From Mucilaginibacter inviolabilis (GTDB taxonomy: Bacteria > Bacteroidota > Bacteroidia > Sphingobacteriales > Sphingobacteriaceae): 64,000 nucleotides of DNA. Each line of letters begins with the position of its first letter. Position 1 is the first letter of the stretch. A program made the translations under genes and the position numbers. The stretch lies in NCBI RefSeq assembly GCF_011089895.1, contig NZ_JAANAT010000001.1:3596001-3660000 (forward strand). Reading direction: 5' to 3'. The notes under the pieces are model-generated. The model made no database searches. It saw only the letters and a program-made list of their open reading frames with translations, and was not told the origin of the DNA. Shown piece after piece: positions 54,425 to 61,920 of the stretch.

Positions 54425-54826
54425 ATGGCAACTATTTCAACAACCTATATTGGCGATTTAAAGACCGAAGCGATACACCTCCAATCGGGCTCTAAACTCA
54501 TTACCGACGCCCCAACCGATAATCATGGAAAAGGTGAAGGTTTTTCACCAACAGACCTGCTTGCCGAATCATTAGCCGGATGTGTTTTAACTGTAATGGC
54601 TTTGGCCGCACGTTCGCATGGCATCAATATGGATAATACCCAATGTGATGTATCCAAAGTGATGGCGGCCAATCCGCGCAGGGTGGCAGAAATCATCCTT
54701 AATTTTAAATTCCCGACGGAATATACCGATCAGGAAAAAAAGATCCTTGAATTGGCCGCGTTAACCTGCCCGGTATCAATAAGCCTGCACCCTGATCTTA
54801 AAAAAACCATCAATTTTGGGTGGTAG
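54425..54826 (+). CDS. OsmC-family peroxidase-like protein
   Basis: This 133-residue protein has the OsmC/Ohr fold with the two redox cysteines: Cys53 in ESLAGCVLTVMAL and Cys115 in LAALTCPVSISLHP. It should reduce organic hydroperoxides in the cytoplasm. I use the ATG at 54425 (MATISTTYIG); the frame extends upstream to a GTG at 54380 without family support. The next gene starts 10 bp after its stop, so the two are probably co-transcribed. Confidence 0.92.
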   Translation: MATISTTYIGDLKTEAIHLQSGSKLITDAPTDNHGKGEGFSPTDLLAESLAGCVLTVMALAARSHGINMDNTQCDVSKVMAANPRRVAEIILNFKFPTEYTDQEKKILELAALTCPVSISLHPDLKKTINFGW

Positions 54827-54836
54827 CAAATCAACC

Positions 54837-55736
54837 ATGGTTTTAGCGGAAATAGAAGAAGACATACAAGCCATAGAACAAGACGAGGCGATTTACCAGG
54901 AGATCAATTTTAACAGCCGGGCAAATGCTATCGACTTTATTGATTTCCATATTATTGACAGGATTGATGGGTTGCTGCAAAATTCAGCATATCAAAAAGA
55001 ACTGACTATACTTCAACAACGGGCAGAAAAAGTAAAAACCGACCTAGAAAAAATAGATAATAACTTATTTAAGCGGCTCAGAGAAAATATAAGAACGGGT
55101 ACTTACAAGGAATCATCTTTCCTAAAAACTCTCGATGAATATTTTGATCAGGATGATAATCCGACGGATAACATCGGATATGATAACCTGGATAATTTTA
55201 TGAACGGTTTATTATCAGATCAGGCCATTCCAGAACCCATTATGGAACGGGAACAGGAAATGGTATTTTATCAAAAAACACCCGCCAGAATAATACTGGA
55301 GATAGCAGAACTTGCCAACTTAGGTTCGGAAGATGTTTTTTTTGACCTGGGATCGGGCCTGGGCCAGGTACCCATTCTGGTAAATCTGATCAGCGGAACA
55401 GCAGCCAAAGGCGTGGAATATGAACCGGCTTATTGTAATTACGCCAAAACGTGCGCATCGCAGCTCAACTTACACCTTGTTGAATTTATTAATATAGATG
55501 CCCGCCTAGCAGACTATTCGCAGGGTACGGTATTCTTCCTATACACGCCTTTTGGAGGAAAGATCTTACAAACTGTGCTGGAAATATTGCAAAAAGAATC
55601 GCTAAAACGAACTATCCGGATTTTCACTTACGGCCCTTGTTCCGAAACACTGGCCCAACAAAACTGGCTTAATTGTGTACATGGCGCGGTGAATGATCCG
55701 TATAAATTATGTGCGTTCAGAAGTTTGTCTTTTTAA
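54837..55736 (+). CDS. Class I SAM-dependent methyltransferase (DOT1-like motif)
   Basis: This 299-residue protein has a helical N-terminal half (about 1-130, with a coiled-coil-like LTILQQRAEKVKTDLEKID) and a SAM-binding domain whose motif I is FFDLGSGLGQVPILV (168-182), followed by the KGVEYEPAYCNYA acidic loop and FFLYTPFGG. The DLGSGxGQ form and the layout recall DOT1/histone-lysine type methyltransferases, but bacterial members have other or unknown substrates. I use the ATG at 54837; an upstream TTG at 54816 overlaps the OsmC end. Confidence 0.85.
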   Translation: MVLAEIEEDIQAIEQDEAIYQEINFNSRANAIDFIDFHIIDRIDGLLQNSAYQKELTILQQRAEKVKTDLEKIDNNLFKRLRENIRTGTYKESSFLKTLDEYFDQDDNPTDNIGYDNLDNFMNGLLSDQAIPEPIMEREQEMVFYQKTPARIILEIAELANLGSEDVFFDLGSGLGQVPILVNLISGTAAKGVEYEPAYCNYAKTCASQLNLHLVEFINIDARLADYSQGTVFFLYTPFGGKILQTVLEILQKESLKRTIRIFTYGPCSETLAQQNWLNCVHGAVNDPYKLCAFRSLSF

Positions 55737-55768
55737 TCCCACTATCCTGAATATTCACGGCTGCAATA

Positions 55769-55852
55769 GTCTGGTTGAAGATGTAAAATGTCTAATTGAG
55801 CCATAAACAGGCTCGCGATTTCCGATTTAGACCGTAGTTTAGCAGAATAGAC
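55769..55852. promoter_or_regulatory. LytTR-type operator region of the kinase/regulator operon
   Basis: GTCTGGTTGA (55769-55778) and GTCTAATTGA (55790-55799) are direct repeats exactly 21 bp apart. Further right, on the minus strand, GTCTAAATCG (55832-55823) and GTCTATTCTG (55852-55843) form a second, weaker pair 20 bp apart. About two helical turns between half-sites is what LytTR proteins use, and a LytTR regulator is encoded by this operon. Confidence 0.6.
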
Positions 55853-55913
55853 CGCAATTAATCAGCTAAAGGGAACGTCTCCGATAAGCTAACACGTCGG
55901 TCATAATTTACTT

Positions 55914-55921
55914 TATCTTTG
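55914..55921 (+). promoter_or_regulatory. Bacteroidota -7 element of the kinase operon
   Basis: TATCTTTG fits TAnnTTTG and lies 42 bp before the kinase start. No -33 TTG is at the usual distance, as expected for an activator-dependent promoter. Confidence 0.5.
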
Positions 55922-55962
55922 CTTTGCAACCACCTGTGTTCCCGTAAAACAACTTATGCTGA

Positions 55963-56985
55963 ATGAAAAATAAAAACTTTAAAATATCACCGGGAATTAT
56001 ATGGGTCAGTTCAATTTTTCTGGGTTTATTATCGTCGGTTCCTCAAATTGCCGAGCGGCATTTTAACCCGGCAGAGGCTGCTGTAAACTCGGCAATTACC
56101 GGTTTATTTGCCTTGTTTGTATGGTATTATAATATCTACACACTTCGCGACAACCCGGTCACCAATCGCCCTAACAGGATTTTTTCTTATTACCGGCTGC
56201 TCACCAGCTTATTGATCGGTATTGGGGTTATGCTGGCTTTGGCATCAATACAACAACTCATATTATCGCATATCAATTTTGGCCCTGTAGTGCTGATGGT
56301 GGAAGTGAGGGGTATACTCATTAACCTCGTTTTTTACATGTTTATACACCTGCTGTATCAAAACTATAAAAACCAACAGGTAAATATTGAGCTGGAGCGT
56401 ACCAAGGCCGATAACCTGGGCGCGCAATACGAATTATTGAAACAACAAATTAACCCCCACTTTTTATTCAACAGCCTAAATACGCTGAAAGCCATGGTAG
56501 AAACCCATGATAAAAATTCGGTAGATTTTATTCTGAAATTGTCTAACTTTTATCGCTTTACCCTGGAAAGCCGTAAGCTGGATCTCATTCATTTATCAGA
56601 AGAACTGGAAATAGTGGAAGCTTATAATTTTTTATTAAAAGCCCGGTTTGAAGATGGTTTTACCTTCACCAATACCATTAGCGAGAAATATTTAGGAACC
56701 CTTATTCCCCCTTTTACTTTACAGCTACTGATAGAAAATTGTATCAAACATAATGTGGTATCGTTGGAGCGCCCGCTGCATATCCAGTTTTATGAAGAGA
56801 ACGATAGTTTAGTAATGGAAAATCAGATGCAACCTAAAAGAAATGAGGAATCATCATTAGGTGTAGGGTTAAAAAATATCAGTCTGCGTTACAGTCATTT
56901 ACTGGACAAAAAGATCGAAATCATTAATGACAATAAAATATTCAAAATAAAACTCCCGGTAATACATGAACATTATCATCATTGA
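55963..56985 (+). CDS. LytS-type sensor histidine kinase (His_kinase domain)
   Basis: This 340-residue membrane kinase has four likely membrane helices (about 10-30, 40-60, 78-103 and 110-135) with short loops, a coiled linker, the phospho-accepting His166 in NPHFLFNSLNTLKAM and a GHKL ATPase end with LLIENCIKHNVV and LGVGLKNISLRY. It lacks a large periplasmic sensor, so the signal may be in the membrane. It overlaps the regulator gene by 20 bp, giving translational coupling. Confidence 0.94.
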   Translation: MKNKNFKISPGIIWVSSIFLGLLSSVPQIAERHFNPAEAAVNSAITGLFALFVWYYNIYTLRDNPVTNRPNRIFSYYRLLTSLLIGIGVMLALASIQQLILSHINFGPVVLMVEVRGILINLVFYMFIHLLYQNYKNQQVNIELERTKADNLGAQYELLKQQINPHFLFNSLNTLKAMVETHDKNSVDFILKLSNFYRFTLESRKLDLIHLSEELEIVEAYNFLLKARFEDGFTFTNTISEKYLGTLIPPFTLQLLIENCIKHNVVSLERPLHIQFYEENDSLVMENQMQPKRNEESSLGVGLKNISLRYSHLLDKKIEIINDNKIFKIKLPVIHEHYHH

Positions 56986-57727
56986 AGACGAATTAAAAGC
57001 GGCCCGTTCACTCGAAAATATGATAGCCGAGGTTAGACCGCAGGCAAAAGTAGTAGCACAACTGCAGAGCATCGAAAGCTCGGTAAAGTATCTGACCGAG
57101 AACAAACAACCCGATCTCATATTCATGGACATTCAGCTTTCAGATGGCCTTTGCTTTGAGATCTTTAAATCAGTTAAAATTACCAGTCCTATTATTTTTT
57201 GTACCGCGTTTGATGAATATTCATTGGAGGCATTTAAAGCCAACAGTGTAGATTATGTACTGAAACCGTTTTCAAAAAGTGATATCACCGATGCTTTTAA
57301 AAAGGTGGATGAGCTCAAAAACTTTTTCCAACAAAGTATTATGCCCGATCTGGGTAATTTGTTGACGCAAATTGCACAACCGGCTGGCAAAAAAAGTTTC
57401 CTGGTATTTAAGCATAACAAATACACTACGGTATCTACCGATAGTATCGCTTTCTTTTATATCCGTAACGAGGCCACATCCATCATGTGTTTTGATCAGC
57501 AGGAGTATTCCTTAAATCAATCATTGGATCAGGTGATCAGTTTATTATCACCCGTACAATTCTTCAGGCTAAACCGGCAATATATTGTAAACTTTAGTGC
57601 AATAAAAGAGGTAGAGCATTACTTTATGCGTAAATTATTTGTAAAACTTACCATTCCTACGCCCGAGAAATTGCTCATTAATAAAGAGAAAGCGCCTGTT
57701 TTTTTAAACTGGCTCGAGAATAGATAA
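56966..57727 (+). CDS. LytTR-family response regulator
   Basis: This 253-residue regulator has a receiver domain (1-120; phospho-acceptor Asp55 in IFMDIQLSD) and a LytTR DNA-binding domain (about 150-253, with FFRLNRQYIVNFSAIKEVEHY). LytTR proteins bind direct repeats about 21 bp apart. Such repeats lie upstream of this operon and upstream of the following DUF1223 gene, so both are likely targets. A 17-bp stem hairpin begins 3 bp after the stop. Confidence 0.95.
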   Translation: MNIIIIEDELKAARSLENMIAEVRPQAKVVAQLQSIESSVKYLTENKQPDLIFMDIQLSDGLCFEIFKSVKITSPIIFCTAFDEYSLEAFKANSVDYVLKPFSKSDITDAFKKVDELKNFFQQSIMPDLGNLLTQIAQPAGKKSFLVFKHNKYTTVSTDSIAFFYIRNEATSIMCFDQQEYSLNQSLDQVISLLSPVQFFRLNRQYIVNFSAIKEVEHYFMRKLFVKLTIPTPEKLLINKEKAPVFLNWLENR

Positions 57728-57730
57728 AGC

Positions 57731-57768
57731 ACATTTATAAATGCCAAAATATTGGCATTTATAAATGT
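57731..57768. terminator. 17-bp perfect hairpin after the LytTR gene
   Basis: ACATTTATAAATGCCAA (57731-57747) pairs exactly with TTGGCATTTATAAATGT (57752-57768) around a 4-base loop. It is A/T-rich, has no T-run, and its right arm overlaps the first LytTR repeat. It may end the operon or be part of the control region. Confidence 0.6.
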
Positions 57769-57797
57769 CTAATCGAACCGGGATTATGACTAATTGG
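57767..57797 (+). promoter_or_regulatory. LytTR-type direct repeats upstream of DUF1223
   Basis: GTCTAATCGA (57767-57776) and GACTAATTGG (57788-57797) are 21 bp apart. The longer form AAATGTCTAATCGAACC at 57763 matches AAATGTCTAATTGAGCC upstream of the kinase operon in 15 of 17 positions. They lie about 36 bp before the -7 element at 57833. Confidence 0.65.
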
Positions 57798-57832
57798 ACC
57801 CTTTTGTACTAAATAAGCAGCTGTTAGGAGAA

Positions 57833-57840
57833 TACTTTTG
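57833..57840 (+). promoter_or_regulatory. Bacteroidota -7 element of the DUF1223 gene
   Basis: TACTTTTG fits TAnnTTTG and lies 25 bp before the start codon. No -33 TTG is at the usual distance, consistent with activation from the repeats just upstream. Confidence 0.55.
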
Positions 57841-57864
57841 AGTTAATTAAAAAAATCAGAAGAT

Positions 57865-58674
57865 ATGAAAACTCTTAAAATTTTAACATTTTGTGCTGGC
57901 GCGATAGCTTCCATATTGTTAACCACTGCTTTAATCGATCCTTCAACAGCTTCTCCTAAAAAAGACAATCCTCCGGTTACCGGAAAGGGATTTGCTTTAT
58001 TGGAACTATTTACATCTGAGGGCTGCTCAAGCTGCCCGGCAGCCGATGACTTGTTAGCCAAAATCCAAAAAGAATCAAAAGACAAACCTGTTTACGTACT
58101 GGCCTACCATGTTGATTACTGGAACCGCCTGGGTTGGAAAGATCTGTTCAGCAACGCAGAATTTTCCAGGCGGCAGGTTACTTACGGCCAATGGCTTAAT
58201 AACCCGCAAATTTATACCCCACAGGTTATTATCAATGGCAAAGCCGAATGCATAGGCTCGGACGAAACGGCCCTTCGTGATGCCATTTCCGGGGCGTTGG
58301 CAGGTACTGCTTCAGCAAATGTTGCCTTACAGGTTCAGCAGGATAAAGATAAGCTGGCTGTTAATTACCAGGTAACCGGAGGTTCCACAACAGATAACTT
58401 ATTGATAGCACTTGTGCAGAAATCGGCCATCAGCAAAGTAGCCGCTGGTGAAAACAGCGGTCGTACCTTAGCCCATGCACAGATAGTACGCCAACTGCAA
58501 ACGGTTAGCTTAAATGCCAACAAGAAAGGCATCTACTATATCAAAACTCCCCAAGGCTATAATTCACAAAACTGGGAGGTAGTGGGTTTTATACAAAACA
58601 GTACTACCGGCGAAGTTTTAAGTGCAACCCGGGCCAACCCTAACAGCAACAGCAACGTTAAAAGTAATATATAA
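57865..58674 (+). CDS. DUF1223 thioredoxin-fold protein
   Basis: This 269-residue exported protein has a signal sequence or N-terminal anchor (ILTFCAGAIASILLTTALI) and a thioredoxin-like domain opening LELFTSEGCSSCPAADDLL, with the redox pair Cys54-x2-Cys57. DUF1223 proteins are common and secreted but their role is not defined; a disulfide function in the periplasm is likely. The C-terminus is Asn/Ser-rich. The stop codon overlaps the start of a 59-residue frame (TAATG), and LytTR-type repeats lie in front of the gene. Confidence 0.93.
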   Translation: MKTLKILTFCAGAIASILLTTALIDPSTASPKKDNPPVTGKGFALLELFTSEGCSSCPAADDLLAKIQKESKDKPVYVLAYHVDYWNRLGWKDLFSNAEFSRRQVTYGQWLNNPQIYTPQVIINGKAECIGSDETALRDAISGALAGTASANVALQVQQDKDKLAVNYQVTGGSTTDNLLIALVQKSAISKVAAGENSGRTLAHAQIVRQLQTVSLNANKKGIYYIKTPQGYNSQNWEVVGFIQNSTTGEVLSATRANPNSNSNVKSNI

Positions 58675-58853
58675 TGAACAGCACCGGAAAATATAGACAA
58701 AGTAGATTATTAGTCGGAATTATATCATTATTTTCTATGTCGATACTAGCAAGAGCGCCATTTGAAAATAATCCGCAGGATTGCGCCATGATCAGCGTTA
58801 CAGGAAAGAAGCATAAGGGCAAACATCCTACCGATGAAGATCAAATACACTGA
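58674..58853 (+). CDS. Small exported protein, 59 aa, coupled to DUF1223
   Basis: The ATG at 58674 overlaps the DUF1223 stop codon (TAATG), and the frame runs for 59 codons to a TGA at 58851. The product has a basic start (MNSTGKYRQSRL), a hydrophobic segment (LVGIISLFSMSILARA) like a signal peptide or anchor, a PQDC with one Cys, and a basic then acidic tail (GKKHKGKHPTDEDQIH). A terminator-like hairpin follows 10 bp later. I do not recognise the family. The overlap, signal-like start and terminator make it a credible small gene, probably translated by re-initiation. Confidence 0.6.
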   Translation: MNSTGKYRQSRLLVGIISLFSMSILARAPFENNPQDCAMISVTGKKHKGKHPTDEDQIH

Positions 58854-58863
58854 TAAGCAAACC

Positions 58864-58897
58864 ATACCGGCCTTCCAAAAGAGGGCTGGTATTATTT
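58864..58897 (+). terminator. Terminator after the small gene
   Basis: ATACCGGCCTTC (58864-58875) pairs with GAGGGCTGGTAT (58881-58892), two pairs being G-U, followed by TATTTTAT. It closes the DUF1223/small-gene unit. Confidence 0.65.
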
Positions 58898-58926
58898 TAT
58901 AAATGGTACAGTAAAATATCTGATTT

Positions 58927-59358
58927 ATGAAAAAGCTACTTTTAACAGCAATGACATCACTCCTGGGTATAGTTGCTTATGCTCAAACCCCATATGGCTC
59001 TGCACGGGAACTGAAGTGTACAGAAGAGGCGGTGACTTTTAGTACGAACATACGCTCTGGCTTGCACCTGTATTCGCCTCATATCGGTTATGCAGACATG
59101 CTCAAACCCACGCCTAACTTTACCTCATCAAATCTTTATATAAGCAAAAACAGTATCCCCCAATCATCTCTTCCAGCCAAGTTTGAAAAAGCCTTTAATC
59201 CAGGATCTGCATCCACACACACCAATAATTTGTTTCTTCAAAAAATGACACAAGGCCTGTTTCAGATAGACGAAACGGCTATTAAACGCGCTTTTATCAT
59301 CTATGATTACAGCAGATTTTTACCGCCGGCAAACACCGGGATCATTACTTTAAATTGA
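58927..59358 (+). CDS. Secreted protein of unknown function (143 aa)
   Basis: The product has a signal peptide (LLLTAMTSLLGIVAYAQ, cut after residue 20) and about 123 mature residues with a single Cys. No family is recognised. It is followed after 24 bp by the MBL-fold hydrolase, so the two may be co-transcribed. Confidence 0.7.
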   Translation: MKKLLLTAMTSLLGIVAYAQTPYGSARELKCTEEAVTFSTNIRSGLHLYSPHIGYADMLKPTPNFTSSNLYISKNSIPQSSLPAKFEKAFNPGSASTHTNNLFLQKMTQGLFQIDETAIKRAFIIYDYSRFLPPANTGIITLN

Positions 59359-59382
59359 TTAATATTACATAAAAAAAGTCCT

Positions 59383-60063
59383 ATGAAAATTACGTATTAC
59401 GGCCACTCCTGCTTCTCGGTAGTTGCTGGTGGCAAACACATTTTATTTGATCCTTTTATAACAGGAAATGAATTAGCCAAAGACGTTGATATCAATACCA
59501 TACCGGCCGATTACATTTTTGTATCCCATGGCCATTTTGATCATATACAGGATGTGGTAGCTATTGCCAATCGTACAGGCGCCACCGTGGTTGGCATTTG
59601 GGAGTTATATTCCTATTTCGGCAAACAGGGGGTAAAAAATGTACATCCACTAAACCCGGGCGGTAAGTTTACTTTTGATTTTGGCACAGCCAAATCAGTT
59701 ATCGCCCAGCACTCCAGCAGTTTGCCCGATGGAACTTATGCCGGCGTAGCCTGTGGCTTTGTTTTAAAAACTGCTGAAGGTAATTTTTATTACAGCGGTG
59801 ATACCGGGCTTACTTTAGATATGACCCTGATCCCTAAATGGGCAGATATCGACTTTGCTGTTTTCCCGATAGGCGATGCCTTGACCATGGGCATAGATGA
59901 AGCCATTGAAGCCGCTCAATTTGTTAAAACCAATAAAGTATTAGGCGTTCATTATGATACCTTCGGCTTTATTAAAATTGATAAAGCCGATGCTGTTAAG
60001 CAATTTAAAACAGCGGGTATAGAGCTGTTTTTACCGGCGATAGGGGAAACTTTTGATATCTAA
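59383..60063 (+). CDS. MBL-fold metal-dependent hydrolase (UPF0173 type)
   Basis: This 226-residue protein has the metallo-beta-lactamase metal site HGHFDH and, near the start, GHSCFSV with FDPFITGN, typical of the UPF0173 group; later YYSGDTGLT and VHYDTFGF complete the ligands. No signal peptide, so it is cytoplasmic. The substrate is unknown. It converges on the Ohr gene across a shared terminator. Confidence 0.94.
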   Translation: MKITYYGHSCFSVVAGGKHILFDPFITGNELAKDVDINTIPADYIFVSHGHFDHIQDVVAIANRTGATVVGIWELYSYFGKQGVKNVHPLNPGGKFTFDFGTAKSVIAQHSSSLPDGTYAGVACGFVLKTAEGNFYYSGDTGLTLDMTLIPKWADIDFAVFPIGDALTMGIDEAIEAAQFVKTNKVLGVHYDTFGFIKIDKADAVKQFKTAGIELFLPAIGETFDI

Positions 60064-60084
60064 ACAGAGTCAAAATTTATCCAT

Positions 60085-60120
60085 AAAAAAACCTGCCCGA
60101 AATGATCGGGCAGGTTTTTT
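60085..60120. terminator. Bidirectional terminator between MBL hydrolase and Ohr
   Basis: ACCTGCCCGA (60091-60100) pairs with TCGGGCAGGT (60106-60115) around a 5-base loop, with an A-run before and a T-run after. It serves both convergent genes. Confidence 0.9.
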
Positions 60121-60135
60121 ATTTAGAAAGGGGTA

Positions 60136-60612
60136 TTAAACCAGGTTGATCACTACGTTGATATTACCTTTGGTTAGTTTAGAATACGGACAGGTTTGGT
60201 GAGCAGCTTCGATCAAAGCTTGTGCTACTTCACGATCTAAACCTGGCAGACTTACATTAAGACGAGCCTGTAAGAAGTAAGCACCTGAAGTAATCCCCAG
60301 ATCTACTTCTGCATCAATTGCTGATTCCGTTGGAAGTGTTATTCTCATTTTGGCAGCTGTAATGCCCATTGCTCCTTCAAAACATGCTGACCAACCAGCA
60401 GCGAATAACTGCTCCGGATTAGTACCGGGAGCCGATGTACCCGGAGTAGCATGCCTGATATCTAAACGACCATCGTTGCTGCGCGAAAAACCTTCACGGG
60501 CACCGGTGGTACGCACTTTGGCGGTATATAATACTTTTTCGATTTTGTTATCGGTAATATCTTCGATGATTTTGATTGCATTCACTGGTGAATCTATTCT
60601 GTTGGTTTCCAT
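60136..60612 (-). CDS. ohr: Organic hydroperoxide resistance protein
   Basis: This 158-residue Ohr/OsmC-fold peroxidase has the redox pair Cys77 (AAGWSACFEGAM) and Cys141 (AHQTCPYSK), and the conserved TGAREGFSRSNDGRLDIRHA. It reduces organic hydroperoxides using dihydrolipoyl groups. The 25 residues before VLYTAKV are longer than in many Ohr proteins, but the ATG used is preceded by a good -7 element. It is a second OsmC-family gene in this window. Confidence 0.95.
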   Translation of the reverse strand: METNRIDSPVNAIKIIEDITDNKIEKVLYTAKVRTTGAREGFSRSNDGRLDIRHATPGTSAPGTNPEQLFAAGWSACFEGAMGITAAKMRITLPTESAIDAEVDLGITSGAYFLQARLNVSLPGLDREVAQALIEAAHQTCPYSKLTKGNINVVINLV

Positions 60613-60653
60613 TGTTTTATTTTTTAATTATTGCTTGTTATTGTTTTGTTGCT

Positions 60654-60661
60654 CAAATATA
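60654..60661 (-). promoter_or_regulatory. Bacteroidota -7 element of ohr
   Basis: On the minus strand TATATTTG fits TAnnTTTG, 41 bp before the ohr start. No clear -33 element is seen. Confidence 0.5.
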
Positions 60662-60753
60662 CCCTCATATCGGGCGCTGTCCTATCAGTAAATACAGCAA
60701 ACGGACAACCGGCCAGCTGAATCAGACATTTTTAAGTCTGAATATTTTATGAC

Positions 60754-61812
60754 TTATTTTGTATAACCATCAACCTCGATGATCGCGTCGAAAAAGGCCT
60801 TTGGAGCTTCCTGTGGCAGGTTATGCCCTATGCCACCGGTAATGGTATGGTGTACGTATTTACCAGAGAATTTATTACGGTAAGATGCAGGGTCGGCATG
60901 TGGTGCGCCATTGGCATCGCCTTCAAGGGTGATGGTTGGCACAGCTATAACCGGGCTTTTTGCCAGTTGTTTCTCCAGGTTATCATATTTCGCTTCGCCC
61001 TCGGCCAGGCCCAATCTCCAACGGTAATTATGAATCACGATGCTTACATAGTCCGGATTTTCAAAAGAAGCCGCGCTGCGGTCTAAGGTAGTTTCATCAA
61101 AGTTCCATTTTGGTGATGCGGTTTCCCATATCAGTTTAGCGAAATCACGACGGTATTTGTCATAGCCCTCACGACCACGTTCTGTTGAGAAGTAATATTG
61201 ATACCACCAGCTGAACTCAGCTTTTGGTGGCAGTGGGTGTTTGCTGGCTTCCAGGTTGGTCATGAGGTAACCGCTCACCGAAACCAGGGCCTCACAACGC
61301 TCAGGCCACAGGGCAGCGATGATACAGGCAGTTCTTCCTCCCCAATCGTAACCGGCGAATATGGCTTTTTTAATCTGAAGGGCATCCATCAAATTGATGA
61401 TATCCACAGCTACGGCAGATTGCTGGCCGTTCCTGGGTGTGTTATCTGAAAGGAAACGCGTAGTACCATGACCACGCAAGTGCGGAATAATTACCCGGTA
61501 ACCCGCAGATACCAGCAAAGGTGCAACATCAACAAAGCTGTTGATATCATAGGGCCAGCCATGCAGCAGAACAACCACTTTACCATTGGCTGGACCTACT
61601 TCCACATAACCCATATTCAGTACGCCGGCTTTAATTTGCTTAACGTTATCAAATGCCTTATTTGCAATGGGTTTGAATGGGGCTTTGCCTGTTGAGTTTG
61701 TATTTTCAGATTGCGCTTTTGCCGGGCTAAATATTCCAAGTTGAGTGGCTGCTAGAGTAATTGCGGCGGTACTTAAAAAGCGACGGCGACCGTATTGTAT
61801 TTCGTTTGACAT
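60754..61812 (-). CDS. Tat-exported alpha/beta hydrolase (haloalkane/epoxide-hydrolase-like)
   Basis: This 352-residue protein has a twin-arginine signal (RRRFLS, 9-14, then a hydrophobic stretch and AKAQ) and an alpha/beta hydrolase domain: HGWPYD (84-89), nucleophile Asp156 in AGYDWGGRTA and His in GGIGHNLPQE. An Asp nucleophile in GYDWGG is typical of epoxide and haloalkane hydrolases. It works in the periplasm. It lies 108 bp downstream of another alpha/beta hydrolase of epoxide-hydrolase type on the same strand. Confidence 0.92.
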   Translation of the reverse strand: MSNEIQYGRRRFLSTAAITLAATQLGIFSPAKAQSENTNSTGKAPFKPIANKAFDNVKQIKAGVLNMGYVEVGPANGKVVVLLHGWPYDINSFVDVAPLLVSAGYRVIIPHLRGHGTTRFLSDNTPRNGQQSAVAVDIINLMDALQIKKAIFAGYDWGGRTACIIAALWPERCEALVSVSGYLMTNLEASKHPLPPKAEFSWWYQYYFSTERGREGYDKYRRDFAKLIWETASPKWNFDETTLDRSAASFENPDYVSIVIHNYRWRLGLAEGEAKYDNLEKQLAKSPVIAVPTITLEGDANGAPHADPASYRNKFSGKYVHHTITGGIGHNLPQEAPKAFFDAIIEVDGYTK

Positions 61813-61920
61813 CTTTGTTTCTCCTTTTTATTTTATTGGTAGATTGAATGATAATTACCGGTAGTCCGCAGGTCAAATTGAATATATTGGCCTGCGGCCG
61901 GTAACATTATATATGATCAG

